Shown here one piece after another: positions 6,601 through 13,599 of a DNA stretch of 17,832 nucleotides; the stretch's first letter is position 1, and each line of letters opens with the position of its first letter. Origin of the DNA: an uncultured Bacilli bacterium (GTDB taxonomy: Bacteria > Bacillota_I > Bacilli_A > RF39 > UBA660). The notes beneath the pieces were generated by a model. The model was not told the origin of the DNA. It searched no databases and saw nothing but the letters and a program-made list of their open reading frames with translations. The position numbers were made by a program, and so were the translations under genes. The DNA lies in the NCBI GenBank assembly GCA_947624125.1, contig CANQIY010000014.1:1-17832 (forward strand), read 5' to 3'.

Positions 6601-8839
6601 TGAAGTTTATAAAAATGAGGAAAAACAAAGTACTTATGAAAAATATAATAGTGCTTTAGGTGTAACAGAAATAGCTACAAAATATGGTTTATTTTCATTC
6701 TCAGCTGAAGCAGTAAGAGATGCAATCAACGATGGTTTAAGTACTGAAGATGAAAAAGTAGAAAGATTATATAATTCTACCAGTTCATTTGATGAAATGA
6801 TGTTAATGTTCTACCGTCATAAAGGATTAAGCGAAGATGCTGCTGAAGCTAAAGACCGTATTCCTAAATCAAGAATTAACATTAGATATATGACAATGTT
6901 TGATGGTGCCTTTATGTATGCTGGTGGATATCACATTGGTATTGAATATGGTTCCATTGCGGGCGTTATTCAAGGAAATCGTGAGAAGGGATATTTTGGC
7001 TGGGGAATTAGTCATGAAATAGGACATCAAATTAATCAGGGAAGTTTAGCTTATGCGGAAATCACTAATAATGTTTTTGCTTTACTTGCCCAAACTGCTG
7101 ATGATGAGTCAAAATCTAGATTAGAAACTAGTCAAATTTATGATAAAATTTATGAAAAAGTAACATCTCATACATTAGGTAAAGCCCAAAATGTCTTTGT
7201 TACTTTAGGAATGTATTGGCAATTACATTTAGCTTATGATGATACTAAGACATTTGATGATACTAATTCGATTTTTGCAAGAATTAATAAAGAAGCAAGA
7301 AGTTATAATAATACGGCAGGTTATAATAAAGATGATTTATTAATATTATTTGCTAGTAAAGCTTCAGGAAAAGATTTAACTGATTATTTTGCTGCATGGG
7401 GCTTAAATGCAAGTGAAAAAGTAAGAAGTGAAATCGAAAGCTTATCTTTACCAAAAGAGGAAAGAGCAATTTATTACTTAAATGATAATGCAAGAAGAAT
7501 GCGTTTAGCAAATAGTCAAAATGGTTTTGCGAGTGATGTTAATATTATTAATTCTTCCATTTCTTCTGATAGTACAACAAAGAGAATTACTTTAAATTTT
7601 GACCTTAATAAAGATAAAGATAAATTATTAGGTTATGAAATTAAGAGAAATGGTGTAAGTATTGCTTTTGTAGATGGTACTAAGACTTCTTATACCGATT
7701 ATATTGGGGCAGAAAATAATCGTGCTTATACTTATGAAATCGTAGCGTATGATTACTTATTAAATGAAAGTCAAACTTATAAGTTTGAGGAAGTTAAAGT
7801 ATCTCATGATGGTAGTATAGGTAAAGAAACATTTAGTATTGAATCTAACTTTAAAGCTAAAGAAGAAATAGTCGACTTTGAAGATGAAACATTAGATTAT
7901 AGTAAATTAACTGTTAATAATTTAATTGATGGTAAAAATGAAACATTCTTTAAAGGTACAGAAAGAGTTAAAACTTTAAGTAGTGCACCTACGCCAAGTT
8001 TAACTAATGATACAAGTGATGCTTATGTAATCTTAAGTTTAAATACTAATTTATCAATATGTGGTATAAAATATAGAGCATTAGTTGAAAATGGTGTTCT
8101 TGATAGAGATACAATTAGTCATTACAAAGTATATGTAAGTCATGATAAAGAAAAATGGGATGAAGTTAAAGATGGTTCATTTAATTTAAATAGTGATAAT
8201 GATTATACTGAAACTATTTACTTTAGAAAACCTAATACTGATAGTGATAATCAATTCTGGATATATAATGATATAGCTTATGTTAAGATAGTTTCTGTTG
8301 GTAATAAAGAAGGTATTTCTGGAGCTGAGATAGATTTAATTGCGCCATTAAATGATAATGTTGATATAACAATGCATGATAATAAACCATCAATTGGAGT
8401 ATTAGAAAGTGATTATTGTTATTTAACTAATGGCTGTCCAAGTGATGTTCTTGATGAAGATGGTAATGTTGAGGGAATTATAAAAGCAAATTCTGTTATT
8501 ATTGAAGGAACTTATACAGGTAGTCCATCATTTAATCTAATAACAATTAATGATGCCCTTAATGAAAAGAATATATATGGTGGATATTTCATTATATTTG
8601 CTGAAGTTAATTCCGATAATTCTGTTTATAATGTATCAAAAGGAACATGGCTATATGTTATGGATAAAGATGAATATGATGGAATGGTTGCTTCAGGCAA
8701 TAGTATTCGGGCAACATTATATCGAGTAAATGATGCTCTAACTAATGATGACCAAAGAATTACTAGTACATCAAAAGCAATAAGTGACTTACCAAAATAT
8801 GGTAGTTTAGAAAAAGTAACATTAAATAATAAACAATAG
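3626..8839 (+). CDS. Secreted multidomain M60-family metallopeptidase with dockerin, Fn3 and discoidin-like domains
   Basis: This 1737-residue surface protein starts with a signal peptide (MKLFKKIVSLVLVSF ... AFA, ~1-28). The start at 3626 follows AGGTGAAGGGA; an upstream in-frame TTG at 3578 has no ribosome site. Domains in order: a beta-rich segment; a dockerin (~186-236) with two loops (D186/D190/D194/D197 and D213/N215/D217/D221/D224); a beta-sandwich (~250-398); two Fn3 domains (~400-492, ~493-585); a discoidin/F5-8-like domain (~600-775); a helical linker; the M60 domain (~846-1270) with zinc motif HEIGH (H1130, E1131, H1134) and a Glu ligand at 1145; another Fn3 (~1290-1400); a discoidin-like domain (~1405-1575); and an unassigned C-terminus. 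M60 peptidases include mucin glycoproteases, so host mucin glycoprotein is the likely substrate. No transmembrane or sortase anchor is visible, so attachment may depend on the dockerin and the next gene. Confidence 0.88.
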   Translation: MKLFKKIVSLVLVSFMTFSEVAPVAFALQKDVNLIDNIQEIKENSDVSVKGNIEIETHFVLPIRNSKDADVKLTVYDENNAEVSVSLQDIVNNASDGYLTKNVTLSNQTFRLTASKRDKDGHLLSGTDVNNNIVYLAVNLYEVEKGNYKIKLEGKNFVTYETEVEVKDFSKRVIITDERGMFEIGDITNDGKVDNSDINAMINAINNKDLSKDLNLDGVVDISDLNYVTGILNGVKKDVKNEDTNAILDVKNISFELDTNTTKLADNSSSLTSIFTDEGVVSLEKVSDEPITLTLDLAKDEKALPMSEIRINFGENAPLNSKLLIELENGQTKEVAIPENDKQGPHPFTDDVKSGTRVIDLGSQIAVKKVTIVILETGNNNLADIAKVEFLNNVKVETKAPEGFDMPRNVSINDKISEQLTVSFEHATNVTGYEIYINGPQKNGVIYQTSFNTFTIEDLKNYANYTIMVRSVNGEWRSDWTEELVASPQATRVPPKVDMVEATPSYGSITFSWKLMDDTKTYNLYYREVGQENWLFVKDITGKSYTLNKLKTRVQYEAYLTGNNDLGEGEASLIVSAKTLALEAVNYPKYRLINEYDETLRKTLHINDVIYKEGNAYRTDEELNTTDSDKWAMVDDDYLTYWKKEDWQMNAHSTNINYPIFELDKAYKMDEFVIITPLGYTDLIKGGSYNTSNNDIKLHYWNTTDNKVAGNKAGVVNAVVKAKYDSNNQKYYVMKLEEPIEANAIQFGLTVTDKTSLRNGTSIQIAEVKFYEYDSLVDDVAALFTDDLRVELAEGVKQETIDALRVRANEMHNGEYNPYRESIINDLNYAEKILKDEKLDDVIEINPNIANSYGNPGFAMTINDYQPLGIAVRGGEQLTIYVGSVDNPNLEVVFTQTHAEAGSWSSSVKLNKGQNIINVPTIGSATTERGGSVYVRLTATPKNPIKVRVSGGVKIPVLALTSLNSEEEKKEAIRSYISELDTFVNNLPTMYAEVYKNEEKQSTYEKYNSALGVTEIATKYGLFSFSAEAVRDAINDGLSTEDEKVERLYNSTSSFDEMMLMFYRHKGLSEDAAEAKDRIPKSRINIRYMTMFDGAFMYAGGYHIGIEYGSIAGVIQGNREKGYFGWGISHEIGHQINQGSLAYAEITNNVFALLAQTADDESKSRLETSQIYDKIYEKVTSHTLGKAQNVFVTLGMYWQLHLAYDDTKTFDDTNSIFARINKEARSYNNTAGYNKDDLLILFASKASGKDLTDYFAAWGLNASEKVRSEIESLSLPKEERAIYYLNDNARRMRLANSQNGFASDVNIINSSISSDSTTKRITLNFDLNKDKDKLLGYEIKRNGVSIAFVDGTKTSYTDYIGAENNRAYTYEIVAYDYLLNESQTYKFEEVKVSHDGSIGKETFSIESNFKAKEEIVDFEDETLDYSKLTVNNLIDGKNETFFKGTERVKTLSSAPTPSLTNDTSDAYVILSLNTNLSICGIKYRALVENGVLDRDTISHYKVYVSHDKEKWDEVKDGSFNLNSDNDYTETIYFRKPNTDSDNQFWIYNDIAYVKIVSVGNKEGISGAEIDLIAPLNDNVDITMHDNKPSIGVLESDYCYLTNGCPSDVLDEDGNVEGIIKANSVIIEGTYTGSPSFNLITINDALNEKNIYGGYFIIFAEVNSDNSVYNVSKGTWLYVMDKDEYDGMVASGNSIRATLYRVNDALTNDDQRITSTSKAISDLPKYGSLEKVTLNNKQ

Positions 8840-8850
8840 AGGAGGAAAAA

Positions 8851-9714
8851 ATGAAGAAGTTTTATACATATTTAATTATTTTATCATTATGCTTTTTTCC
8901 TCTTTGCTTTGTTCATGCTGAAACAAGATTTTCATTTACCGAAGCTGAAAATGGCGTTATTGATACCAAAATCCATTTTGATGATGGTTTTGTTGGTGGA
9001 CTAGATTTATCACTTAAAATTAGTGATAATGTCAATGTTAAAGATTTCATGTTTAATGCTTATTATAAAGATTTTACAACTTATTATAATTATAATAAAG
9101 ATAATCATATGTTAGATATTAAAATAACATCTGGAGGAATAAGCTTAGCTCATAATCTTTTAAATGATAAGAAAGAATTATCTTTAGGAAAAATATATTT
9201 TGAAACAAGTAGTAAAGAAAACATTGATTATAACATTATCTTTGATAAATTAACTGTTATTGATAATAATTGGGATAGTAAAGATGTTTTCTATGATGTA
9301 GAAACATTAGGAAATACATTTGGTTTTAAATATATTGTGAATAATGATGCTCCTCAAAAAGATGATGAAGATAATAATGATAATAAAGAAGATAATGATA
9401 ACAACAATAATGAGAATAACAATGAAAATAATTCATCAGTAGGAAATAATAATAATGAACAAGTACCAAACAACAAAGAAAATGAAAATAATAAACAACC
9501 TGAGGTAAATAATGATACTGATAAGGAAGAAGATAATAAAACTCCAAATGATAATAGTGAAAACAAGCCTAGTTCTGAAAGTGATAATAATATTCCTGAA
9601 GAACCAACTAAGGAGCATAATAACATTATTATAATTGTGAGTGGCGTTATCATCATCGCAGTTATAGGTACAATTGTTGGTGTTATTATAAAAAATAAAA
9701 ATATGAAATTTTAA
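8851..9714 (+). CDS. Membrane-anchored cohesin-like surface protein
   Basis: This 287-residue protein has a signal peptide (1-23, ending VHA), a beta-rich domain (~26-155), a low-complexity stalk (~165-257) of Asn, Asp, Glu, Lys and Ser, and one C-terminal membrane helix (259-280) followed by a short basic tail. The beta domain has the cohesin pattern: FVGGLDLSLKI (the 'gvagf' strand), the KELSLGKIYFET strand corresponding to the 'dG-l-i-f' strand, then a 'l-t-v-i-D' strand. Assignment to cohesin is by pattern and is moderate. The gene starts 11 bases after the M60 stop behind a perfect AGGAGG, and ends at a strong terminator, so the two are one operon. The inferred job is to hold the dockerin-bearing M60 peptidase on the outer membrane face. 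Otherwise it is an uncharacterised surface protein. Confidence 0.7.
   Translation: MKKFYTYLIILSLCFFPLCFVHAETRFSFTEAENGVIDTKIHFDDGFVGGLDLSLKISDNVNVKDFMFNAYYKDFTTYYNYNKDNHMLDIKITSGGISLAHNLLNDKKELSLGKIYFETSSKENIDYNIIFDKLTVIDNNWDSKDVFYDVETLGNTFGFKYIVNNDAPQKDDEDNNDNKEDNDNNNNENNNENNSSVGNNNNEQVPNNKENENNKQPEVNNDTDKEEDNKTPNDNSENKPSSESDNNIPEEPTKEHNNIIIIVSGVIIIAVIGTIVGVIIKNKNMKF
9343..9621 (+). repeat. Low-complexity AAT/GAT-rich tract encoding the stalk
   Basis: Imperfect trinucleotide runs of AAT, GAT, AAC and GAA encode the Asn/Asp/Glu-rich linker between the cohesin-like domain and the membrane helix. Such tracts change length readily by slippage and give open but meaningless antisense frames. Confidence 0.7.
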
Positions 9715-9720
9715 ATGGGA

Positions 9721-9751
9721 AAACATTAGCTGAATAGTTAATGTTTTTTTT
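9721..9751 (+). terminator. Intrinsic terminator of the M60/cohesin operon
   Basis: AAACATTAGCT (9721-9731) pairs with AGTTAATGTTT (9736-9746) across a GAAT loop, with one G-U pair. The right arm runs into a T8 tract (9744-9751). It begins seven bases after the stop codon. Confidence 0.85.
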
Positions 9752-9773
9752 GGTCAAATTCTGTGAATATTTA

Positions 9774-9803
9774 TTGACACAAATGGTTTAGAAATAGTAT
9801 TAT
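9774..9803 (+). promoter_or_regulatory. Sigma-A-type promoter upstream of the sigma-factor cluster
   Basis: A consensus TTGACA (9774-9779) is 18 bases from TATTAT (9798-9803). It would give a leader of roughly 145 bases before the first sigma gene, containing a 19-codon reading frame and a second, nearer promoter. Confidence 0.55.
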
Positions 9804-9829
9804 TTAACATGGAAGTAAGGGGAATAGAT

Positions 9830-9889
9830 ATGCTTTATTTATTAAGACATAGTGATTTAGATAAAAAATTAATAAGAAGAATAAAGTAG
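9830..9889 (+). CDS. Possible 19-residue leader peptide
   Basis: ATG at 9830 follows AGGGG with about 8 bases spacing and lies directly downstream of a good promoter. It encodes MLYLLRHSDLDKKLIRRIK then TAG: a hydrophobic start and a basic end. It is not recognised. It could be a leader peptide or a small protein, or chance. No attenuator hairpin is evident between it and the sigma gene. Confidence 0.3.
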   Translation: MLYLLRHSDLDKKLIRRIK

Positions 9890-9901
9890 CTAAATGGAAA
9901 C

Positions 9902-9930
9902 TTGCAAAATATAAAGAAAAGTGTTATATT
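9902..9930 (+). promoter_or_regulatory. Proximal promoter of the first sigma gene
   Basis: TTGCAA (9902-9907) and TATATT (9925-9930) are 17 bases apart, with TGT just before the -10 box (extended -10). Across 29 positions it matches the promoter at 11115-11143 at 23. Confidence 0.6.
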
Positions 9931-9954
9931 AACCAATTATCAAAGGAGGTAAAT

Positions 9955-11112
9955 ATGAGTAACATGGAAGAAGAATATTTACCGGCTTTAAAAATGTATA
10001 TGAATGATATTGGTGATGTTGATTTATTAACTAAAGAGGAAGAAATAGAACTTGCTCGTAAAATTCAAAATGGTGATTTAAATGCTTTTGAAACTTTTGT
10101 TAAAAAGAATTTATATTTAGTAATTAATATAGCTAAACAATACATTGGAAAAGGATTACCTATAATGGATATTATTGGTGAAGGAAATATTGGTTTAATC
10201 GAAGCAGTACAAAGATTTGATTATACGAAAGATTATCGTTTTTCGACTTATGCCACTATTTTAATTAATAAATATATAAGAAAAGCTTTATCAAGTCAAG
10301 CTCATTTTTTTCCTTATAATCGGTATGAATATAAACAAATATCTAATATGAAAAAAGCTCTTAATGAACTTTCGATTAATTTACAAAGAGAACCAACGGA
10401 AGAAGAGCTAGCGAAAAAACTAAATAAACCAATCGAAAAGGTCCGTGAATTAGAAATAGCGCTTCTTCCTCCTTATTATTTAGACCAAAAAATAAAGGAA
10501 GATGAAGACATTACATTTAAAGATATGTTACCTTATTATGAAGATTTTACAAAATGTTATAGAATAGATGGCATAAAAGAATTAAAAAAAATGTTACTTT
10601 ATAGTAATTTATCACCTCGGGAATTAGAAATATTTCTATTGTATTTTAATTTAGAGAAGGACACTTCTTTAAATTATACGGAAATAAGTGAAATTTTTGG
10701 AGTAACAAGACAAAGAATTTATCAAATTATGACGGCTGTTAAAGCTAAATTAAAAAATAATTATTATGTCAAAGAATTACACCGAAATAATGAAGCTGAT
10801 TTAAATGTCGAAAAAGAATATATAAGATATCGAAAGATAAATGACTTAATGAGTATATATAAATACTTTGAAAGTAAAAATTATGTTAAAGAAGAAATAG
10901 ATGAAATGTTAACTAAATTACCACAAGTAGTTCAAAAAATTATTTTCTTAAGAGAAAGCATTATAAATAATACTAAAGATGATTTAAAAGCAAAAAAATG
11001 GGTTCTTAAATATAGCAATATTTACTATTTAAAGATTTTACCATGTTGTGAAAAAATCTTACTTTTAGAAAGAGAAAAATGTAATAATTTAAAGAAAAAA
11101 AGAATTAAGTAA
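9955..11112 (+). CDS. RpoD-like alternative sigma factor with C-terminal extension (first of three)
   Basis: This 385-residue sigma-70 family protein would direct RNA polymerase core to a promoter class. Region 1.2 (LLTKEEEIELARKIQNGD, ~24-41); region 2 (~45-112) with IAKQYIGKGLPIMDIIGEGNIGL and RFSTYAT; region 3 (~120-200); region 4 helix-turn-helix (YTEISEIFGVTRQRIYQ, ~241-257). The two tryptophans that follow STYAT in RpoD are Ile102-Leu103 here, so -10 recognition or melting probably differs. After region 4 about 115 extra residues follow (272-385); they include LTKLPQVVQKIIFLRES, which resembles the start of another region 4. The start has a perfect AGGAGGT (9944-9950). It is too divergent to be the housekeeping RpoD. 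Its target genes are unknown. Confidence 0.85.
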   Translation: MSNMEEEYLPALKMYMNDIGDVDLLTKEEEIELARKIQNGDLNAFETFVKKNLYLVINIAKQYIGKGLPIMDIIGEGNIGLIEAVQRFDYTKDYRFSTYATILINKYIRKALSSQAHFFPYNRYEYKQISNMKKALNELSINLQREPTEEELAKKLNKPIEKVRELEIALLPPYYLDQKIKEDEDITFKDMLPYYEDFTKCYRIDGIKELKKMLLYSNLSPRELEIFLLYFNLEKDTSLNYTEISEIFGVTRQRIYQIMTAVKAKLKNNYYVKELHRNNEADLNVEKEYIRYRKINDLMSIYKYFESKNYVKEEIDEMLTKLPQVVQKIIFLRESIINNTKDDLKAKKWVLKYSNIYYLKILPCCEKILLLEREKCNNLKKKRIK

Positions 11113-11114
11113 TA

Positions 11115-11143
11115 TTGTACAATAAAGAAAAAAGTGTTATAGT
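11115..11143 (+). promoter_or_regulatory. Promoter of the second sigma gene
   Basis: TTGTAC (11115-11120), 17-base spacer, TATAGT (11138-11143), with TGT before the -10 box. The spacer end AAAAGTGT is shared with the promoter at 9902-9930. It starts two bases after the first sigma gene's stop. Confidence 0.6.
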
Positions 11144-11164
11144 ATTCCTTACTAGGTGATTTCA

Positions 11165-12133
11165 ATGGATTTAGAAGAATTGACAGAAAAAGAAAGTACT
11201 AATGAAAAATTTACTCATTTTAATACAAATAAATACTTAGATATTATTGGTCAAATAAAATTATTAACAAAAGAAGAAGAAAGAGAATTAATTAAAAAAG
11301 CCCAAGATGGCGATTTAAAAGCGCGTAATCAAGTTGTTTTAAGTAATTTAAGATTAGTTGTTAAAATTGCTAAGAGATATTTAAATTATGGGTTATCATT
11401 AGATGATTTAGTTAGTGAAGGTAATTATATTTTATTTCATGTAATTGATAAATTTGATTTAAGTAAAGATTATAAATTTTCCACTTATGCTACTTATTGG
11501 CTTCAACAAGTGATGCAAAAGAAAATATGTGATAGTATTCATGTATCAAGACTATCTTATCGAAAAGATAGAGAAATCAATATTTTAGAAAAGAAGAAGA
11601 ATGAATTTTACAATAAAAATAATAGAAAACCTAATTTAGAAGAATTAGCTAAAGAAATGGAAATGAGTGTTGAAAAACTTAAAGAATTAATATTGTTAGC
11701 CAAAAAATCGGTTTCCTTATCTTTGGATATGGCCCTTACAGATAATGAAGATTTTACTTTAGAAAAAATATATCAACAAGATGAAAGTAGAGCTTTAGAA
11801 GATATAGTTATTGATAAATTAACAAAAAAAGATTTACAAAAGTTAATTGACAGTATTAAATGGAAAGAAAAAGAATTGATTTTTATCGATTTACGATATT
11901 ATAAAAATTATACATTAGATAAAATTGGCCAAGTTTTAGGATGTACAAGACAGAATGCTAGTTTAATGGAATCTCAAATAATTTATAAATTTAGAACTTA
12001 TAAAAAAATCAAAAATTGGGCACATTTAATGGATAATCCGGAAAAAGCGATGCAAAACATTGATATCTTTTTAGATTTATATGAATTAGATGCTCATAAT
12101 AAATATAAACTCTTATTGAACCGAGTCAAATAA
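11165..12133 (+). CDS. RpoD-like alternative sigma factor (second of three)
   Basis: This 322-residue sigma-70 family protein has region 1.2 (YLDIIGQIKLLTKEEERELIKKAQDGD), region 2 (NLRLVVKIAKRYLNYGLSLDDLVSEGN, then KFSTYATYWLQQ), region 3 (~130-215) and region 4 with helix-turn-helix (TLDKIGQVLGCTRQNASLME). Of the RpoD tryptophan pair it keeps one (Tyr111-Trp112). The recognition helix has TRQNASLME where RpoD has T-R-E-R-I-R-Q-I-E, a substantial change. A ~40-residue tail follows region 4. The start is ATG 11165, four bases after AGGTGAT (11154-11160); the in-frame GTG 11156 is within that ribosome site. It has its own promoter, and its 3' end folds into a hairpin before the third sigma gene. 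Confidence 0.85.
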   Translation: MDLEELTEKESTNEKFTHFNTNKYLDIIGQIKLLTKEEERELIKKAQDGDLKARNQVVLSNLRLVVKIAKRYLNYGLSLDDLVSEGNYILFHVIDKFDLSKDYKFSTYATYWLQQVMQKKICDSIHVSRLSYRKDREINILEKKKNEFYNKNNRKPNLEELAKEMEMSVEKLKELILLAKKSVSLSLDMALTDNEDFTLEKIYQQDESRALEDIVIDKLTKKDLQKLIDSIKWKEKELIFIDLRYYKNYTLDKIGQVLGCTRQNASLMESQIIYKFRTYKKIKNWAHLMDNPEKAMQNIDIFLDLYELDAHNKYKLLLNRVK

Positions 12134-12141
12134 GAGTTTTT
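12107..12141 (+). terminator. Hairpin with short T-tract at the end of the second sigma gene
   Basis: AAACTCTTATT (12107-12117) pairs perfectly with AATAAGAGTTT (12129-12139), loop 11 bases, and five Ts (12137-12141). The stop codon TAA (12131-12133) lies inside the right arm. The T-tract is short, so partial termination that lowers expression of the third sigma gene is plausible; no promoter was found for that gene. Confidence 0.5.
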
Positions 12142-12160
12142 AAAACGAAAGGAGGAATTA

Positions 12161-12964
12161 ATGAAAAGTAATAAAACATTAGAATATTATTTAGAAGATT
12201 TAAAAAAATTTCCTCTTTTATCTAAAGAAGAAGAAAAACATTTATTAGAAGAAATGCAAAAAGGAAATAAGAAAGCTCGGCAAAAAATAATTGAAAGTAA
12301 CTTGAGATTAGTCATAAGTATTGCTAAAAAATATCAATATGAAGGTTTAGAATTATTAGACTTAATTGAAGAAGGTAATATTGCCTTAATCGAAGCATTA
12401 GATAAATTTGATATAGATAAAGGTGTTTGTTTTTCAACTTATGCTACTTTAATAATTAATCAAAGAATTTTAAGAGCCATCGATGAGAAAGGTAAAGTTA
12501 TTAAATCTAGTAATTATATTCGAATTTTACAAAGAAAAGTATATACAGTAAGAAATAATTTTTTAAATGAATTTAATAGAGAACCGACCAAAGAAGAAAT
12601 TGCTGAAAAGTTAGGTATTTCTAAGATGTTAGTAGAAAGAGTATTAAAAGAAATGCAAACCATTATATCTTTAGATAAAATGTATACTGATAATTTTACT
12701 TTGGGTAAAAATTATTGTGATAGAACGGAAGAGTCTGTAGAAGAAAAAGTTATAGATAAAATAGATGTAGAAGAAATATTAAGTATTTTAGAAACATATC
12801 CTTCTAAATGGCAATATGTTATTAAAAAAAGTTTAGGTTTAGAAGATAGTGAATGCTTAAAAAGAAAAGAAATTGCTGATAATTTACAAATAACAAAACA
12901 AAGAGTAGGAGTTATTGAAAGAAAAACTTTAGAGAAAATTAGAAAAAAATTAAAAGAAAAATAA
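12161..12964 (+). CDS. RpoD-like alternative sigma factor, compact (third of three)
   Basis: This 267-residue sigma-70 family protein is the shortest of the three and has no tail after region 4. Region 1.2 is YYLEDLKKFPLLSKEEEKHLLEEMQKGN; region 2 has NLRLVISIAKKYQYEGLELLDLIEEGN and FSTYAT; region 3 (~110-190) includes NREPTKEEIAEKLGIS; region 4 ends with KEIADNLQITKQRVGVIERK. The RpoD tryptophan pair is replaced by Leu97-Ile98. The start follows AAAGGAGG (12148-12154). It sits 27 bases after the second sigma gene and shares its orientation, so it is probably co-transcribed by read-through of the hairpin. The YdcF-like gene follows 29 bases later. It resembles an RpoD or SigF/G/B-size factor, but its targets cannot be read from sequence. 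Confidence 0.85.
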   Translation: MKSNKTLEYYLEDLKKFPLLSKEEEKHLLEEMQKGNKKARQKIIESNLRLVISIAKKYQYEGLELLDLIEEGNIALIEALDKFDIDKGVCFSTYATLIINQRILRAIDEKGKVIKSSNYIRILQRKVYTVRNNFLNEFNREPTKEEIAEKLGISKMLVERVLKEMQTIISLDKMYTDNFTLGKNYCDRTEESVEEKVIDKIDVEEILSILETYPSKWQYVIKKSLGLEDSECLKRKEIADNLQITKQRVGVIERKTLEKIRKKLKEK

Positions 12965-12993
12965 AAACATATAATTTATAGTTAGGAGAGAAA

Positions 12994-13599
12994 ATGAAAA
13001 CAGATAAAATAAAAAATATTGACCAATTAGTTTTTAACTTTGATTATAAAAAAGTGGAAGATGTATGTGATTTTGGTATAGTTTTTGGTGGACTTACAAT
13101 GGTTCCCCAAAGAATGGATAAAGCCTTAGAGCTTTATCAAGAGGGATTAATTAAAAAATTAATTTTATCAGGAGGAATAGGTTATTTTAATATCGATAAG
13201 AGAATTCCAGAGGCATTAAAAATGTATGATTATGCTTTAAATAAAGGTGTTAAAGAGAGTGATTTAATACTGGAAACAAATTCACGTAATAGTATGGAAA
13301 ATATAAAATATTCTCTTAATATTATTAAAAGTTTTAATGACTTTGATAAAGTAAAATTAGGTTTAATTACATCCCAATTTCATTTAAAAAGAGTACTTTT
13401 ATTATTTCAAAAATATGTTAATAATATGGATAATATATATGCTGAAGGAGTTAAAGATGGCATATTTGATAGAGAAAATTGGTTTGATAGTAAATTTGCC
13501 CAAAAAGTTATTTTAAAAGAAGCTATTACTTTATATTATTATAATAAATTAGGAATAATAAAAGATGAACAACTTAATTTAGTACGTAAAAAAGATTAA
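12994..13599 (+). CDS. YdcF / DUF218 family protein
   Basis: This 201-residue protein has the DUF218 (ElyC/SanA/YdcF) motifs in order: the strand GIVFGG (28-33), R-x-x-KALELY, LILSGG, a Glu-Thr-Asn-Ser-x-x-(S)-x-E-N segment (ETNSRNSMENI), and ITSQFHLKR. These form the family's conserved pocket; some members bind S-adenosylmethionine or act in envelope polysaccharide metabolism, but the reaction is unknown for most. It lacks the membrane helix found in ElyC-type members, so it is probably cytoplasmic. TAGGAGAG gives a good ribosome site. It lies 29 bases after the third sigma gene and is likely in its operon. Its TAA overlaps the stop of the convergent lipoprotein gene. Confidence 0.82.
   Translation: MKTDKIKNIDQLVFNFDYKKVEDVCDFGIVFGGLTMVPQRMDKALELYQEGLIKKLILSGGIGYFNIDKRIPEALKMYDYALNKGVKESDLILETNSRNSMENIKYSLNIIKSFNDFDKVKLGLITSQFHLKRVLLLFQKYVNNMDNIYAEGVKDGIFDRENWFDSKFAQKVILKEAITLYYYNKLGIIKDEQLNLVRKKD

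Noticed and set aside
8600..8839. M60 protein C-terminus as the DGR variable-repeat target
   Set aside because: No stretch there resembles bases 1-66; it lacks the N-rich and RLVL-like ending and has ordinary AT-rich composition.
9326..9726. Several antisense frames over the stalk-coding tract
   Set aside because: They are complements of a low-complexity AAT/GAT tract, have no ribosome sites, and encode meaningless Leu/Ser or Tyr/His runs.
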